From positions 19,207-83,206 of the forward strand of contig JAJYRQ010000014.1 in the NCBI GenBank assembly GCA_021794015.1: a stretch of DNA of 64,000 nt. Direction: 5' to 3'. Every line of letters starts with the position of its first letter. Position 1 is the first letter of the stretch. The position numbers and the translations under genes are program-made. The notes under the pieces are model-generated. The model was not told the DNA's origin, ran no database searches, and was given only the letters and a program-made list of their open reading frames with translations. Below are positions 7,681-15,975 of the stretch, piece after piece. This DNA is from Deltaproteobacteria bacterium (GTDB taxonomy: Bacteria; Desulfobacterota; Binatia; Binatales; Binataceae).

Positions 7681-10600
7681 TGCTTGCTTACCTCCTGTTC
7701 GGCGGCACCTGGCCGGGACTCCGGCAGCGGCACCGGCGGCGTCTTGCGGCTGTAAACCAGGTGGTAGATGACCGGCACAACGATCAGGGTGAAGGCAGTC
7801 GAGGCGAAAATCCCGAAAATGAACGACCAGGCCAACCCCGAAAAGATCGGGTCGAGCGTGATCACCGCCGAGCCGAACATCGCCGCGCTGGCCGTCAGCA
7901 GAATCGGCCGAAAACGCACGGCGCCGGCCTCGATGATCGCCTCCTCCAGCGTAAGCCCGCGCGCCAGCCCGTGATGGATGAAATCGATCAGAATTATCGA
8001 GTTGCGCACCACGATTCCGGCCAAAGCGATCATCCCGATCATCGCCGTGGCGGTGAAAAAAGTCGGGTCCGGGTAACCCGCCACCGGATGGTTGGTCAGC
8101 AGGTTGAGCAGGAAAAAGCCCGGCATGATACCGATGAGCGTGAGCGGAATGGCCGCCATGATGATGAGCGGCATCGCCATCGACTCGGTCTGCGCCACCA
8201 GCAGCACGTAGATGAAAAACAGCGCCGCGCCGAAGGCCAGACCGAGGTCGCGGAAGACCTGCACCGTGATGTGCCACTCGCCTTCGCCTGCCCAGTTAAG
8301 CCTGTAGCCGGGCGGCAGCAGGCGAGCGGCGCGCCCCTCGAGGTCGAAAATTGCGTTGACCGGGCTGACGCCCACGGTTTCGGCCGTTACCAGGACTACC
8401 CGGCGCAGGTCCTTGCGGTAGATCGGCTGTTCCTCGACCGTTTGGCGGAAGCTGCCCAGCTCGTCAAGCGGGACCATGCGGCCGTCCAGGCCGTGCAGCT
8501 TTAAGGCGCCCAGGCCGACCGTGCTCGAGCGCGCCGCCTGGGGCAGTCGCAGGTTTATCAAGAGCGGGGTGCGCTCGCTGGGGCTATGCTCAAGGCCGGC
8601 GGCCTGGCCGCCCAGCGCCAGAGCCAAGGTGCGCGCGATGTCGGCCGTGCTGATGCCGTTAAGCGCGGCCTTCTCCCGGTCGGCAACGAATTCAAGCCGC
8701 GGCTCGGCGGCGATCGAGGTGTCGTCCGCCTCGGCCAGACCGGCAGTCCCGGCGAACAGGCGGCGCAGTCGGTGCCCCGCGGCGATCAGTTGGTCGTAGC
8801 CGGCGCCGACCGGGCCGTAGAGCTCGCCCACGACCGTGGCGAAAACCGGCGGTCCGGGCGGAGTCTCGACGATCTTCACCACCCGCGCGCCGCTTTGGCG
8901 CGCCAGCGCCTCGACCTGCGGCCGGATGCGCAGCGCGATCTGGTGAGAGGTCTGCAGCCGCGCCGAACGGGGCGCCAGGTTCACCCGGATGTCGGCCTGG
9001 TAAGGCTCGCGGCGCAGGTAGTAGTGGCGCACCATGCCGTTGAAATCAAAAGGCGAGGGCATCCCGACGTAGATTTCATAATCGGTCACCTCGGCCTGGC
9101 GCGCCAACAGCGCGCCGAAGCGCTCGGCCGCGGCGTTGGTTGCCTCCAGCGGCGTGCCGGCGGGCATGTCGATTACCAGGTTGAGCTCGTTCTTGTTGTC
9201 GAACGGGAGCATCTTGACCGGCACCAAGCCGGTCACCACCAGCAGGATGGAGAAGACCAACGCCCCGCCTATTGCGCCCAAGAACAGCCAGGCGCGCCGG
9301 CGGCTCTCCAACAGCGGACGCACCAACCGCCGGTACCAGCGCCGCACCGCCGCTCCTTCGGCTGCTCCCTCGGCCCCCCCGTGCGCCGCGGCGCCGGTCT
9401 TGGACGCCGCCGGCCCGTGATGCAGCAGATGGTAGGCGGCCCAGGGCGTGATCGTGAGGGACACCAGCAGCGACATCAGCATCGCCAGCGGCACGTTGAG
9501 CGGCATCGGCCGCATGTACGGCCCCATCATCCCGGTCACAAAGAGCATCGGAATGAACGACACCATCACCGCGAAGGTGGCCATGATGGTGGGCGTCAGG
9601 ACCTCGTCCACCGCGATCAGCGTGGCCAGGCGGCGCGGATGGGTGGCCAGCCGGAAGTGGCGATGGATGTTCTCGAGGTTGACAATCGGATCGTCCACCA
9701 AAAGACCCAGCGACAGGATGAGCGCAAACAGGGTGACGCGGTTTATTGTGTAGCCGGCGGCGTAGTTGCCGAGCAGCGTGACTGCCAGCGTCACCGGCAC
9801 GGCCAGCGCCACGATAAACGCCTCGCGCCCGCCCAGCGAGAGCGCCAGCAGCACCACGATGATCGCTATGGCGAGCAGAAGCTCGCGCACCAGGTCGTTG
9901 ACCTTCTCGTTGGCCGTCTCGCCGTAATTGCGCGTCACCAGCAGCTGCACGTTGGAGGGGATGGCGACCCCGCCAAGCGCCTGCGCCTTGGCCAGCAGCC
10001 CCTCGGCCACGGTTACCGCGTTGGTGCCGCGCCGCTTGGCAAAGGCAATCGTCACCGCCGGGTAGAGCCGGCCCTCGGCGCCCGGCCGCGCAAGGCGCAA
10101 CTGGCCGGGCATGCTGAGCAGGCGGCGGCGCGCAGGGCCGAAGCCAAGCCAGAGATAGCTGGCCGGCCGGCCTGGCGTGTCGCGCACCTCGGCTACCTCG
10201 CGCAGGTAGACCGGGCGCCCGTTAGCCACGGCGACGACCAGGTTGCGCACCTCGTCGGCGCTGCGGATGAACGGACCGCTGTCGACCACGAACTCCCGAT
10301 TGTTGCGGGCAAAGCTGCCGACCCGCAGCCGGGCATTGGCGCCCTTGAGCGCCCGGACCATATCGAGCGGCGCCAGGCCTCGGCCGGCCAGCCGCTGGGC
10401 GTCCAGGATTACCCGGATTTGGCGCGGCCGTCCGCCCACCACGAACGAGCGGCCGGTATCGGGCACCTCCTGCATCCGGTGCAGAATTTCGTCGGCCACC
10501 CGGCGCAGCGCGGCGTCCGAGGCCGTGGCGCTGTACAGGGTGAAGGTCAGGATCGGCACGTCATTGATGCCGATCGGCTTGACCACCCAGCCGGCCACGC

Positions 10601-10994
10601 CCGGCGGCACGGCGTCCCGGTTGGACTCCAGCTTGTTGTAAAGCTGCACCAGGCTTTTGGTGCGGTCCTCGCCGACGGCAAAACGCACCGTGACCATCGC
10701 CATGCCCGGCCGCGAGATCGAGTAGATGTGCTTGACCCCCTGGATTTCCCAGAGCTTTTTTTCCAGGTTGATGGTCACCAGGTTTTCCACCTCGCGCGCG
10801 CTCGCCCCCGGCATTTGCACGATGATGTCGGCCATCGGCACGACGATCTGGGGGTCTTCCTCGCGCGGCGTTGCCAAAAGCGCGACAAGGCCGGCGGCCA
10901 GCGAGGCGATGAGCAAAAGCAGGGAGAGGTTGGAGCCCAGAAACAGGTCAACGACTCGGGCGACGAATCCCAGTTCCTGGCGTCCCTCGTTCAT
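7677..10994 (-). CDS. RND efflux transporter permease (AcrB/HAE1 superfamily)
   Basis: 1105 residues, normal for the inner-membrane pump of a tripartite RND system. TM1 near residues 20-42 is followed by the pore/porter domain (PGASAREVENLVTINLEKKL). The TM2-TM6 block contains LSLGLLVDDPIVNLENIHRH, with the paired TM4 aspartates of the proton relay, and a second porter domain and TM7-TM12 block follow (AMIGMIALAGIVVRNSIILID). The pump works with the adaptor and TolC-like genes just upstream, overlapping both neighbours by ATGA. Specificity for drug, solvent or metal cannot be read directly; I see no methionine-rich heavy-metal signature, so HAE1/hydrophobic export is the better guess. Confidence 0.93.
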   Translation of the reverse strand: MNEGRQELGFVARVVDLFLGSNLSLLLLIASLAAGLVALLATPREEDPQIVVPMADIIVQMPGASAREVENLVTINLEKKLWEIQGVKHIYSISRPGMAMVTVRFAVGEDRTKSLVQLYNKLESNRDAVPPGVAGWVVKPIGINDVPILTFTLYSATASDAALRRVADEILHRMQEVPDTGRSFVVGGRPRQIRVILDAQRLAGRGLAPLDMVRALKGANARLRVGSFARNNREFVVDSGPFIRSADEVRNLVVAVANGRPVYLREVAEVRDTPGRPASYLWLGFGPARRRLLSMPGQLRLARPGAEGRLYPAVTIAFAKRRGTNAVTVAEGLLAKAQALGGVAIPSNVQLLVTRNYGETANEKVNDLVRELLLAIAIIVVLLALSLGGREAFIVALAVPVTLAVTLLGNYAAGYTINRVTLFALILSLGLLVDDPIVNLENIHRHFRLATHPRRLATLIAVDEVLTPTIMATFAVMVSFIPMLFVTGMMGPYMRPMPLNVPLAMLMSLLVSLTITPWAAYHLLHHGPAASKTGAAAHGGAEGAAEGAAVRRWYRRLVRPLLESRRRAWLFLGAIGGALVFSILLVVTGLVPVKMLPFDNKNELNLVIDMPAGTPLEATNAAAERFGALLARQAEVTDYEIYVGMPSPFDFNGMVRHYYLRREPYQADIRVNLAPRSARLQTSHQIALRIRPQVEALARQSGARVVKIVETPPGPPVFATVVGELYGPVGAGYDQLIAAGHRLRRLFAGTAGLAEADDTSIAAEPRLEFVADREKAALNGISTADIARTLALALGGQAAGLEHSPSERTPLLINLRLPQAARSSTVGLGALKLHGLDGRMVPLDELGSFRQTVEEQPIYRKDLRRVVLVTAETVGVSPVNAIFDLEGRAARLLPPGYRLNWAGEGEWHITVQVFRDLGLAFGAALFFIYVLLVAQTESMAMPLIIMAAIPLTLIGIMPGFFLLNLLTNHPVAGYPDPTFFTATAMIGMIALAGIVVRNSIILIDFIHHGLARGLTLEEAIIEAGAVRFRPILLTASAAMFGSAVITLDPIFSGLAWSFIFGIFASTAFTLIVVPVIYHLVYSRKTPPVPLPESRPGAAEQEVSKQ

Positions 10995-12067
10995 CGCTCT
11001 GACTGCGTGGTCTTTGCGGGGCCGAGCAGCAGCTTGTCGCCCGGGCTGAGCCCGGCCAGCACCTCGACCTGGTCGCCCAGCGCGCGGCCCAGGGCGAGTT
11101 GGCGCAGCTCGACGCCCTCGGCGGAAAGCACCCGCACGGTGGCTAGTTGGCCGACTTGGGTGACGGCGGCGCGCGGCGCCACCAGCACCTGTTCGGTTCC
11201 GGCCTGCAGGCTGGCGCGCACGAACATGCCCGGACGCAAGCCGTCGGCGGTCGGCAAGTCGGCCCGCACGATGAAACTTCGCGTGGCCGGGTCGGCGGTC
11301 GGCACGACCTCGCTTACGGCAAGCGCAAAGCGGCGCTCGGCGGCTTCAACGACCACGGTTAACGGCGTGCCCACCCGTACGTAGGAGATGAGCTTTTCCG
11401 GCACGTCGAGCCGGATGCGCAGATCCCTGGGATTGTAGAGGCGAATGAGCGGCTTGCCGGGCAAGGCCAGGTCGCCGGGCTCGACCAGGCGCGCCGCCAC
11501 CACGCCGGGCGCCGGCGCCTTGACCGTGGCGTACTTGAGCGCGGCCGTTACCGCGGCCACCGCCGCCTTGGCCTGCTCGACGCGGGCCTGGCCGGTGCGA
11601 AAGGCGGCTTCGGCCGCGTCGAACTCGTGCGGAGTGGCCGCGCCGTGGGCCAAGAGCGACTTGAAGCGGCGCTGGTCGGCCGCGGCGCGCGCCAGCTCCG
11701 CCCGCGCCGCAGCGAGTTGCTCGCTCGCCTCGCGCACCCGCGCCTTGAGTTCGGCGGCGTCGAGGTAGACCAGCACCTGCCCGGCGCGTACCGGGTCGCT
11801 GGCGTGAACGGTCACCGCGGTGATGGTTGCGCTCACCCGGCTGGCCGCATCGACTGGAACGCGCGGCTCAACCGTGCCGACCAGTTCGCGCCGAATCGCA
11901 ATGCGTTCGCGCTTAACCGTAACCACCGCGCCCTGGGGCGGCGCGGCTTGGCGCAGGGCAAGCATGCCCGGCGCGATGCGATCGTCCAGGGTGAGATAGA
12001 GGCCGCCGCCGGCTAAAACCAGCAATAGAAGCAGCGCCAACCATCGCTTGCGGCGCGTCTTGTTCAC
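10991..12067 (-). CDS. RND efflux periplasmic adaptor subunit (membrane fusion protein)
   Basis: 358 residues: an N-terminal signal-anchor (WLALLLLLVLAGGGLYLTL), then a lipoyl-like half (VGTVEPRVPVDAASRVSATI, VRAGQVLVYLD), an alpha-helical hairpin rich in Ala/Glu/Arg (about residues 100-170), the second lipoyl half (VKAPAPGVVAARLVEPGDLA), and barrel and membrane-proximal domains. It bridges the RND pump to the outer-membrane channel. The gene overlaps both the tolC-like gene before it and the pump gene after it by 4 bp, so all three are co-translated in stoichiometric order channel-adaptor-pump. Confidence 0.93.
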   Translation of the reverse strand: MNKTRRKRWLALLLLLVLAGGGLYLTLDDRIAPGMLALRQAAPPQGAVVTVKRERIAIRRELVGTVEPRVPVDAASRVSATITAVTVHASDPVRAGQVLVYLDAAELKARVREASEQLAAARAELARAAADQRRFKSLLAHGAATPHEFDAAEAAFRTGQARVEQAKAAVAAVTAALKYATVKAPAPGVVAARLVEPGDLALPGKPLIRLYNPRDLRIRLDVPEKLISYVRVGTPLTVVVEAAERRFALAVSEVVPTADPATRSFIVRADLPTADGLRPGMFVRASLQAGTEQVLVAPRAAVTQVGQLATVRVLSAEGVELRQLALGRALGDQVEVLAGLSPGDKLLLGPAKTTQSER

Positions 12068-13503
12068 GGCTCAAGACTCCCGGCCGGTGCGCGGCCGACG
12101 GCAAGGTTTAGCGCGGCGGCGTCGACTAGGGTTTCGACCTCGGCCCGCGCCAGGCGCAGGCCCGCCTGCTCGCGGACCGTCTGGGCGTCGAGCACGCTTA
12201 CGTTGGTCGCCAGGCCGGCGCCGTAGCGATCCTCGAGGATGCGCAGCGTGTCAGCCGCGTAGCGGCGATTGCGCCGGGCCACGCCGAGGTTTTCCTCGGC
12301 GGCGTCGAGCGTGCGGTAGGCCTTTTCGACCTGGACGCCGATGCCGCGCAGCAGCTCCTCGCGCAGGGTCCGGGCCCGCTTGAGTTCGGCCCGCGCCTTG
12401 TCCACGCGCGCCCCCGAGGCAAAGCCGTTGAACAGGTTGAAGCGCCCGTAGACGAAGACCCAGTAATTATAGCCGGCGCGGCTCAGCTCCTGGGAATCGT
12501 TCTCGTAGGCCGCGGCCACGTTCATCGTGGGCAGGTACTCGGCGCGCGCCAGGGTGAGCGCCGCTTGCGCCTGGTTTACCTGGGCCTCGGCGATGCTTAC
12601 CTCCGGGCGCTGGCGAGCCGCCTGGGCGACCAGGGTTTCGAGGCTTTCCCGGCCGCGGACGGCAAGCGGCGCCGGAGCGAGGTTTTGCTGCGGCGCCAGG
12701 CGCTGATCTTCCTGCCCGAGCACGTGGGCCAGTTGCGCCCAGGCAACGCGCAACTCGCTTTGCGCCATGGTCCTTTCTTGCATGAAGGTGCCGACCATGA
12801 CCTCGGTCCTAAGGACATCGGACCTGACCACCAGCCCCTGGGCCAGGCGCTGGCGCGCCTGGGCGCGATGGGCGCGGGCCGCGGCCAGCGCCCGCTCCAG
12901 TACGCCTGTCTGCCGTTCGGCCAGCACCGCGGCGTAGTAAGCCTGGATGACGGCAAACTCGGTCTGCTGGCGCACGCGGGTTGCCTGCCAGCTTTTGGCC
13001 CGCGCGCCGTAGCGCGCGGCCCGCAGCGCGGCCAGGCCGCGCCCGCCGTCGAACAGGGTCTGCGAGAAGACGACCTGGCTTTGGAAGTTCGAGAGCGCCG
13101 AGGGAAAGTTGAGCCGGTTCAGCGCGAAGTCGGCGGCGTTGAACTGCTGCTGCAGCAGCAAGTCGGAAAAGACGTAGACCGGGTTGTTGGTGTAGGAGTA
13201 GTTCTCCACCGTGTCGAGCCTGGGCAAAAGCGCGCTGCGCGCCACGGTGATGTCGGCGGCGGCGGCGCGCCGCTCAAGCTCGGCGGCGCGCAAAGTGCGG
13301 TTGTGGGCGAGCGCAAGCCTGAGCGCCTCGGCCAGGCTGATGCGCCGGGGCGCCGGCGGCGCGGCCGGGGAGGTTGCCGGGGCGGCTGCGCCCAGCGTTG
13401 CGGCGGCCAGCAGGGCCAGCAGGACAACTCTGCGAAGTAGCGGGCGGCGCGGCTCGACCGGGCGCAGCCGCAGCCGGCAAAAGCGTGCCGCAGGCGTTGC
13501 CAT
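12064..13503 (-). CDS. TolC-family outer-membrane efflux protein
   Basis: 479 residues from the ATG at 13503, which has a GAGG site upstream; a longer frame starts at 13584 but would begin inside the neighbouring gene. It has a signal sequence (RRVVLLALLAAATLGAAAPA). Two homologous halves follow with the typical LAEALRLALAHNRTLRAAELE opening, SQTLFDGGRG strand region, ANNxx-like turns and long coiled alpha-helices rich in Ala/Arg/Gln. It forms the trimeric exit duct for the RND system encoded immediately downstream. Confidence 0.9.
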   Translation of the reverse strand: MATPAARFCRLRLRPVEPRRPLLRRVVLLALLAAATLGAAAPATSPAAPPAPRRISLAEALRLALAHNRTLRAAELERRAAAADITVARSALLPRLDTVENYSYTNNPVYVFSDLLLQQQFNAADFALNRLNFPSALSNFQSQVVFSQTLFDGGRGLAALRAARYGARAKSWQATRVRQQTEFAVIQAYYAAVLAERQTGVLERALAAARAHRAQARQRLAQGLVVRSDVLRTEVMVGTFMQERTMAQSELRVAWAQLAHVLGQEDQRLAPQQNLAPAPLAVRGRESLETLVAQAARQRPEVSIAEAQVNQAQAALTLARAEYLPTMNVAAAYENDSQELSRAGYNYWVFVYGRFNLFNGFASGARVDKARAELKRARTLREELLRGIGVQVEKAYRTLDAAEENLGVARRNRRYAADTLRILEDRYGAGLATNVSVLDAQTVREQAGLRLARAEVETLVDAAALNLAVGRAPAGSLEP

Positions 13504-13546
13504 GCGCGCTATCCTCGAACCGTCCAAGCCGGCCGGCGGCGCGCCG

Positions 13547-13798
13547 TTAAGCCTCGGCCGGCGCCGCCTGTCCGTGGCCGGCATGCGCCGCCGCCTCGCA
13601 GGTGGCGCAGCGGTCGGGCACGCCGAGCGCCCGCAGCACGGCCATTGCCGGGCACCACTTGGTGAAGGCGGACTGCAGCAGGTTCAAGCCGACCAGCGCA
13701 TCCAGCCAAAGCCATGCCGGATTGACCCAGTAGGCCAGGGCCAGGCCGGCCAGCACGAACACCCCGGCCAGAGCGCGCAGGCTGTCGTTGAGCGTCAT
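13547..13798 (-). CDS. DUF2892 (YgaP-like) small membrane protein
   Basis: 83 residues from the ATG at 13798, which is preceded by AAGGAGG. Two hydrophobic helices (ALAGVFVLAGLALAYWV; WLWLDALVGLNLLQSAFT) are followed by CPAMAVLRALGVPDRCATCEA. This is the inner-membrane DUF2892 module found at the C-terminus of E. coli YgaP, where it is fused to a rhodanese. Here the rhodanese is on the divergently transcribed ArsR regulator instead. Three cysteines and a His-containing tail (HAGHG) could bind metal or sulfane sulfur. It is first in the efflux operon. Confidence 0.85.
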   Translation of the reverse strand: MTLNDSLRALAGVFVLAGLALAYWVNPAWLWLDALVGLNLLQSAFTKWCPAMAVLRALGVPDRCATCEAAAHAGHGQAAPAEA

Positions 13799-13818
13799 CG
13801 TTCTGCCTCCTTGCTTGC

Positions 13819-13846
13819 ATTCAAGAAATCTGTTGAATACTATAAT
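13819..13846 (+). promoter_or_regulatory. ArsR-type operator overlapping a promoter -10
   Basis: An inverted repeat ATTCAA-N8-TTGAAT occupies 13819-13838 in the 52-bp divergent gap, and TATAAT follows at 13841-13846. The start of the regulator at 13851 is only 4 nt after TATAAT, so a transcript from this -10 would be leaderless. The repeat is of the dyad type bound by winged-helix ArsR proteins and would allow autorepression and control of the divergent efflux operon. Confidence 0.65.
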
Positions 13847-13850
13847 ACCT

Positions 13851-14600
13851 ATGAAAGCCGTGTCAAGCAGCGCCCCCCCCGGCCGGGAAATCTTCGCGCC
13901 CTTCGCCATGGTCGCCCGCGCCCTGGGCCATCCCTGCCGCCTGGGCCTGCTCCAACTGCTGGCCCAGGGCGAGCGCAGCGTCGAGGCGCTGGCCGAACAG
14001 GCGGGCCTCGGGCTGGCCAACGCCTCCCAGCACCTCCAGCAGCTTCGCCGGGCCGGGCTGGTGGCCACGCGCCGCCAGGGCAACCGGATTTTCTACCGGC
14101 TTTCCGACCGGGCCGTGGTGGCCCTGCTGAGCGCGCTTCGCCGCCTGGCCGAGCGCAACCTGAGCGAGGTCGCCCGCCTGGTCGAGCGCCACTTCAAGGT
14201 GCTCGACCAGGCCGAACCGATCGGCCCCGTCGAGCTGGTGCAGCGCATGAAAAAGGGCCTGGTGACGCTCATCGACGTGCGTCCGGCCGAAGAGTTCGCC
14301 CAGGGCCATCTGCCCGGCGCGCTCAACCTGCCGCTGGCCGAACTCGGCCGGCGCGCCCGGCTGCTGCCGCGCCGGCGCGCGGTGGTTGCCTACTGCCGCG
14401 GGCCTTACTGCATGCTCTCCTATGAGGCGGTGGCCAGGCTGCGCCGGCGCGGCTTTACGGCGCTGAGACTCGAAGACGGCGTGCCCGAATGGCGCGCCAG
14501 GGGACTGCCGGTCGAGCGCGGCGCACCGCAGGCGCTCGCGCCGCAGCGCCGCAAGGGCGGGGCCGCCGCCCGCCGCCTGTGCGCCGCCAACCGACGCTAA
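13851..14600 (+). CDS. ArsR-family regulator fused to a rhodanese domain
   Basis: 249 residues from the ATG at 13851 (the frame opens upstream at 13788 but crosses the operator). Residues about 15-110 are an ArsR winged helix (LGHPCRLGLLQLL, GLGLANASQHLQQLRRAGLV, RQGNRIFYRLSD). Residues about 125-225 are a rhodanese domain (LIDVRPAEEFAQGHLPGALN) with the active loop YCRGPYCMLS, catalytic Cys182 and nearby Cys187. ArsR-rhodanese fusions are known; the rhodanese can carry a persulfide, so sensing of sulfane sulfur is likely. It faces the DUF2892-TolC-adaptor-RND-OsmC operon across a shared operator. Only one other cysteine (Cys29) lies in the DNA-binding domain, so metal sensing is less likely. 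Confidence 0.9.
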   Translation: MKAVSSSAPPGREIFAPFAMVARALGHPCRLGLLQLLAQGERSVEALAEQAGLGLANASQHLQQLRRAGLVATRRQGNRIFYRLSDRAVVALLSALRRLAERNLSEVARLVERHFKVLDQAEPIGPVELVQRMKKGLVTLIDVRPAEEFAQGHLPGALNLPLAELGRRARLLPRRRAVVAYCRGPYCMLSYEAVARLRRRGFTALRLEDGVPEWRARGLPVERGAPQALAPQRRKGGAAARRLCAANRR

Positions 14601-15787
14601 GCGAGCAGGCGGCGCACCGGACGTATCAGGTAGTAAAGCGTAGAAAGCCGCTGCGGCAGCGGCACAAACGCCGCGTCTTCGAGCGTCGGCACCAGCGCCC
14701 GGCCCGCCAGGTAGTGCACCCGGGCGCCCATGTGAAGAATAAGGCACAGCGGCACCAGCCAGGTCAGCGCCAGACGCAGGCGCCGGCCCGAATGAAACAG
14801 CCCATATTTTATGGCGCCGTAGAGGAAAATCGCCACCGGATCAGCCCGCGCCGCGAGGTAAAGCGGCCCTGGCAGCGGCGCGCCGAGCAGCCGATGGGCC
14901 AGCATGGCACCCAAAAAAACCATCCGGCGCGTGCCCGGCCAGTGAGCCCCGCCGCTTAAGCCGCGCCAGTCCAGCCGCTCTCCGTGCCGCTGCCATAGCC
15001 GCGCCAGATCGCAAATCCAACTGAGACTGGTCCAGCCGTGCTTGGCCCCGTGAATGGACACAAACAGCAGCAAGTCGTCCGGCGCCAGGGTCGGCACCGC
15101 TCGGCCCTCAAGCGCCAGCGCGCGGGCGCGGGCGAAAAGCTCTGCCGGCGCCGGCGCAAACGGGAAATAATGCGGGGCCAGCTCCCAGTGCAGGTCCAGC
15201 ACGCCGGGCACGCCGGCCTTGCGAAAAGGCGCTTGCGAAAGCTGGAAGGGACCTCGGCGCCCCAAGGCCGCAGAGAGACCCGGCGCCGCGCTATAGCCGT
15301 CGGCCTTAAGCAGCTTTAACAGCGCCGGCAGATCGCCATCCCCAACCAGGATGTCCAGGTCTTCGAACTCGCGCAGCGCCAGGCTGCCGTAGAGTTCGAC
15401 GGCGCTTAGCGGACCCTTAAAGGCCAGGACGGCAAAGCCGTGCGCGGCGCAAAGCTCAAGCAGGCGCAAAAGCTCGCGTGCCAGCCGTTGATTGTTGAGC
15501 GCGGTGGCGTGAAAGTGCGAGCGCAGCGCGGCGCCAATCTCCACCGGCAGCGCAACGCGGGCGTCGCCAGCGTTTAGCTCTGCGGCGACCAGCGATGCCA
15601 GCGCGTGGCGGTGGGCAAGCTTTAAAAACCGTTCCCAACTTCCCCGGGCGCGGCTAAAGCGCGCAACTGCCTGCGCAAGCCGGCCGGCGGCGCCGGGACG
15701 CAGACAGCTAAGCAGAAGCCGCGCCTCGGGAGCAAGCGCTGCGCTGCGCCTGCGCCTGTGTCCGCTCGAAGACGTTAGGATTGGCAC
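14597..15787 (-). CDS. NTP_transf_5-type nucleotidyltransferase
   Basis: 396 residues with the PF14907-type pattern: VLAFKGPLSAVELYGSLALREFEDLDILV, carrying the G-S-like and D-x-D (EDLD) nucleotidyltransferase residues, then DLHWEL and ISWICDLARLW-like parts (SWICDLARLWQRHG). This family is often found beside HprK-like kinases and PqqD proteins in RiPP and exopolysaccharide loci. The start is GTG at 15787 with no good ribosome site; the inverted-repeat element at 15815-15975 has inserted just upstream and may have changed the original 5' end. The stop overlaps the convergent ArsR gene by 4 bp. Confidence 0.8.
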   Translation of the reverse strand: MPILTSSSGHRRRRSAALAPEARLLLSCLRPGAAGRLAQAVARFSRARGSWERFLKLAHRHALASLVAAELNAGDARVALPVEIGAALRSHFHATALNNQRLARELLRLLELCAAHGFAVLAFKGPLSAVELYGSLALREFEDLDILVGDGDLPALLKLLKADGYSAAPGLSAALGRRGPFQLSQAPFRKAGVPGVLDLHWELAPHYFPFAPAPAELFARARALALEGRAVPTLAPDDLLLFVSIHGAKHGWTSLSWICDLARLWQRHGERLDWRGLSGGAHWPGTRRMVFLGAMLAHRLLGAPLPGPLYLAARADPVAIFLYGAIKYGLFHSGRRLRLALTWLVPLCLILHMGARVHYLAGRALVPTLEDAAFVPLPQRLSTLYYLIRPVRRLLA

Positions 15788-15814
15788 CGCCCGCTGTTTT
15801 CCTATGGCGTGCCA

Positions 15815-15975
15815 CTAGCAGGGTGTTGAGAAACCCCTCAAGCTCGCTATCAGGCGTGGTTCCATTCTCAACACCTTGCGTAAAAGATGGCTTCTCTCCT
15901 ACACCTTCTCTCCCCCTGGGAGAGATAAGAGTGAGGGAGCAGGATGTTGAAAGGACTTTTTCAACATCCTGCTAG
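15815..15975. mobile_element. MITE-like 161-bp inverted-repeat element
   Basis: Ends CTAGCAGGGTGTTGAGAAA (15815-) and, on the other strand, CTAGCAGGATGTTGAAAAA (15975-) match at 19 of 23 positions. Each end has an internal inverted copy: TTCTCAACACCTTG at 15864-15877, and a perfect 15-bp stem AGCAGGATGTTGAAA (15938-15952 with 15959-15973). The body also carries a CTCTCCCCCTGGGAGAG hairpin. It encodes no transposase. CTAG flanks both ends. It may be a non-autonomous insertion element or a REP-type doublet. It lies between two genes of the RiPP-like operon and supplies the last codons of the HprK-like gene. Confidence 0.6.

Noticed and set aside
8586..11384. 932-residue open frame on the plus strand
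   Set aside because: Antisense to the RND pump gene; Arg/His/Gln-rich, no domain or signal. High GC leaves long antisense frames open.
15815..15975. Full insertion sequence
   Set aside because: Only 161 bp with no transposase frame; treated as a non-autonomous inverted-repeat element.
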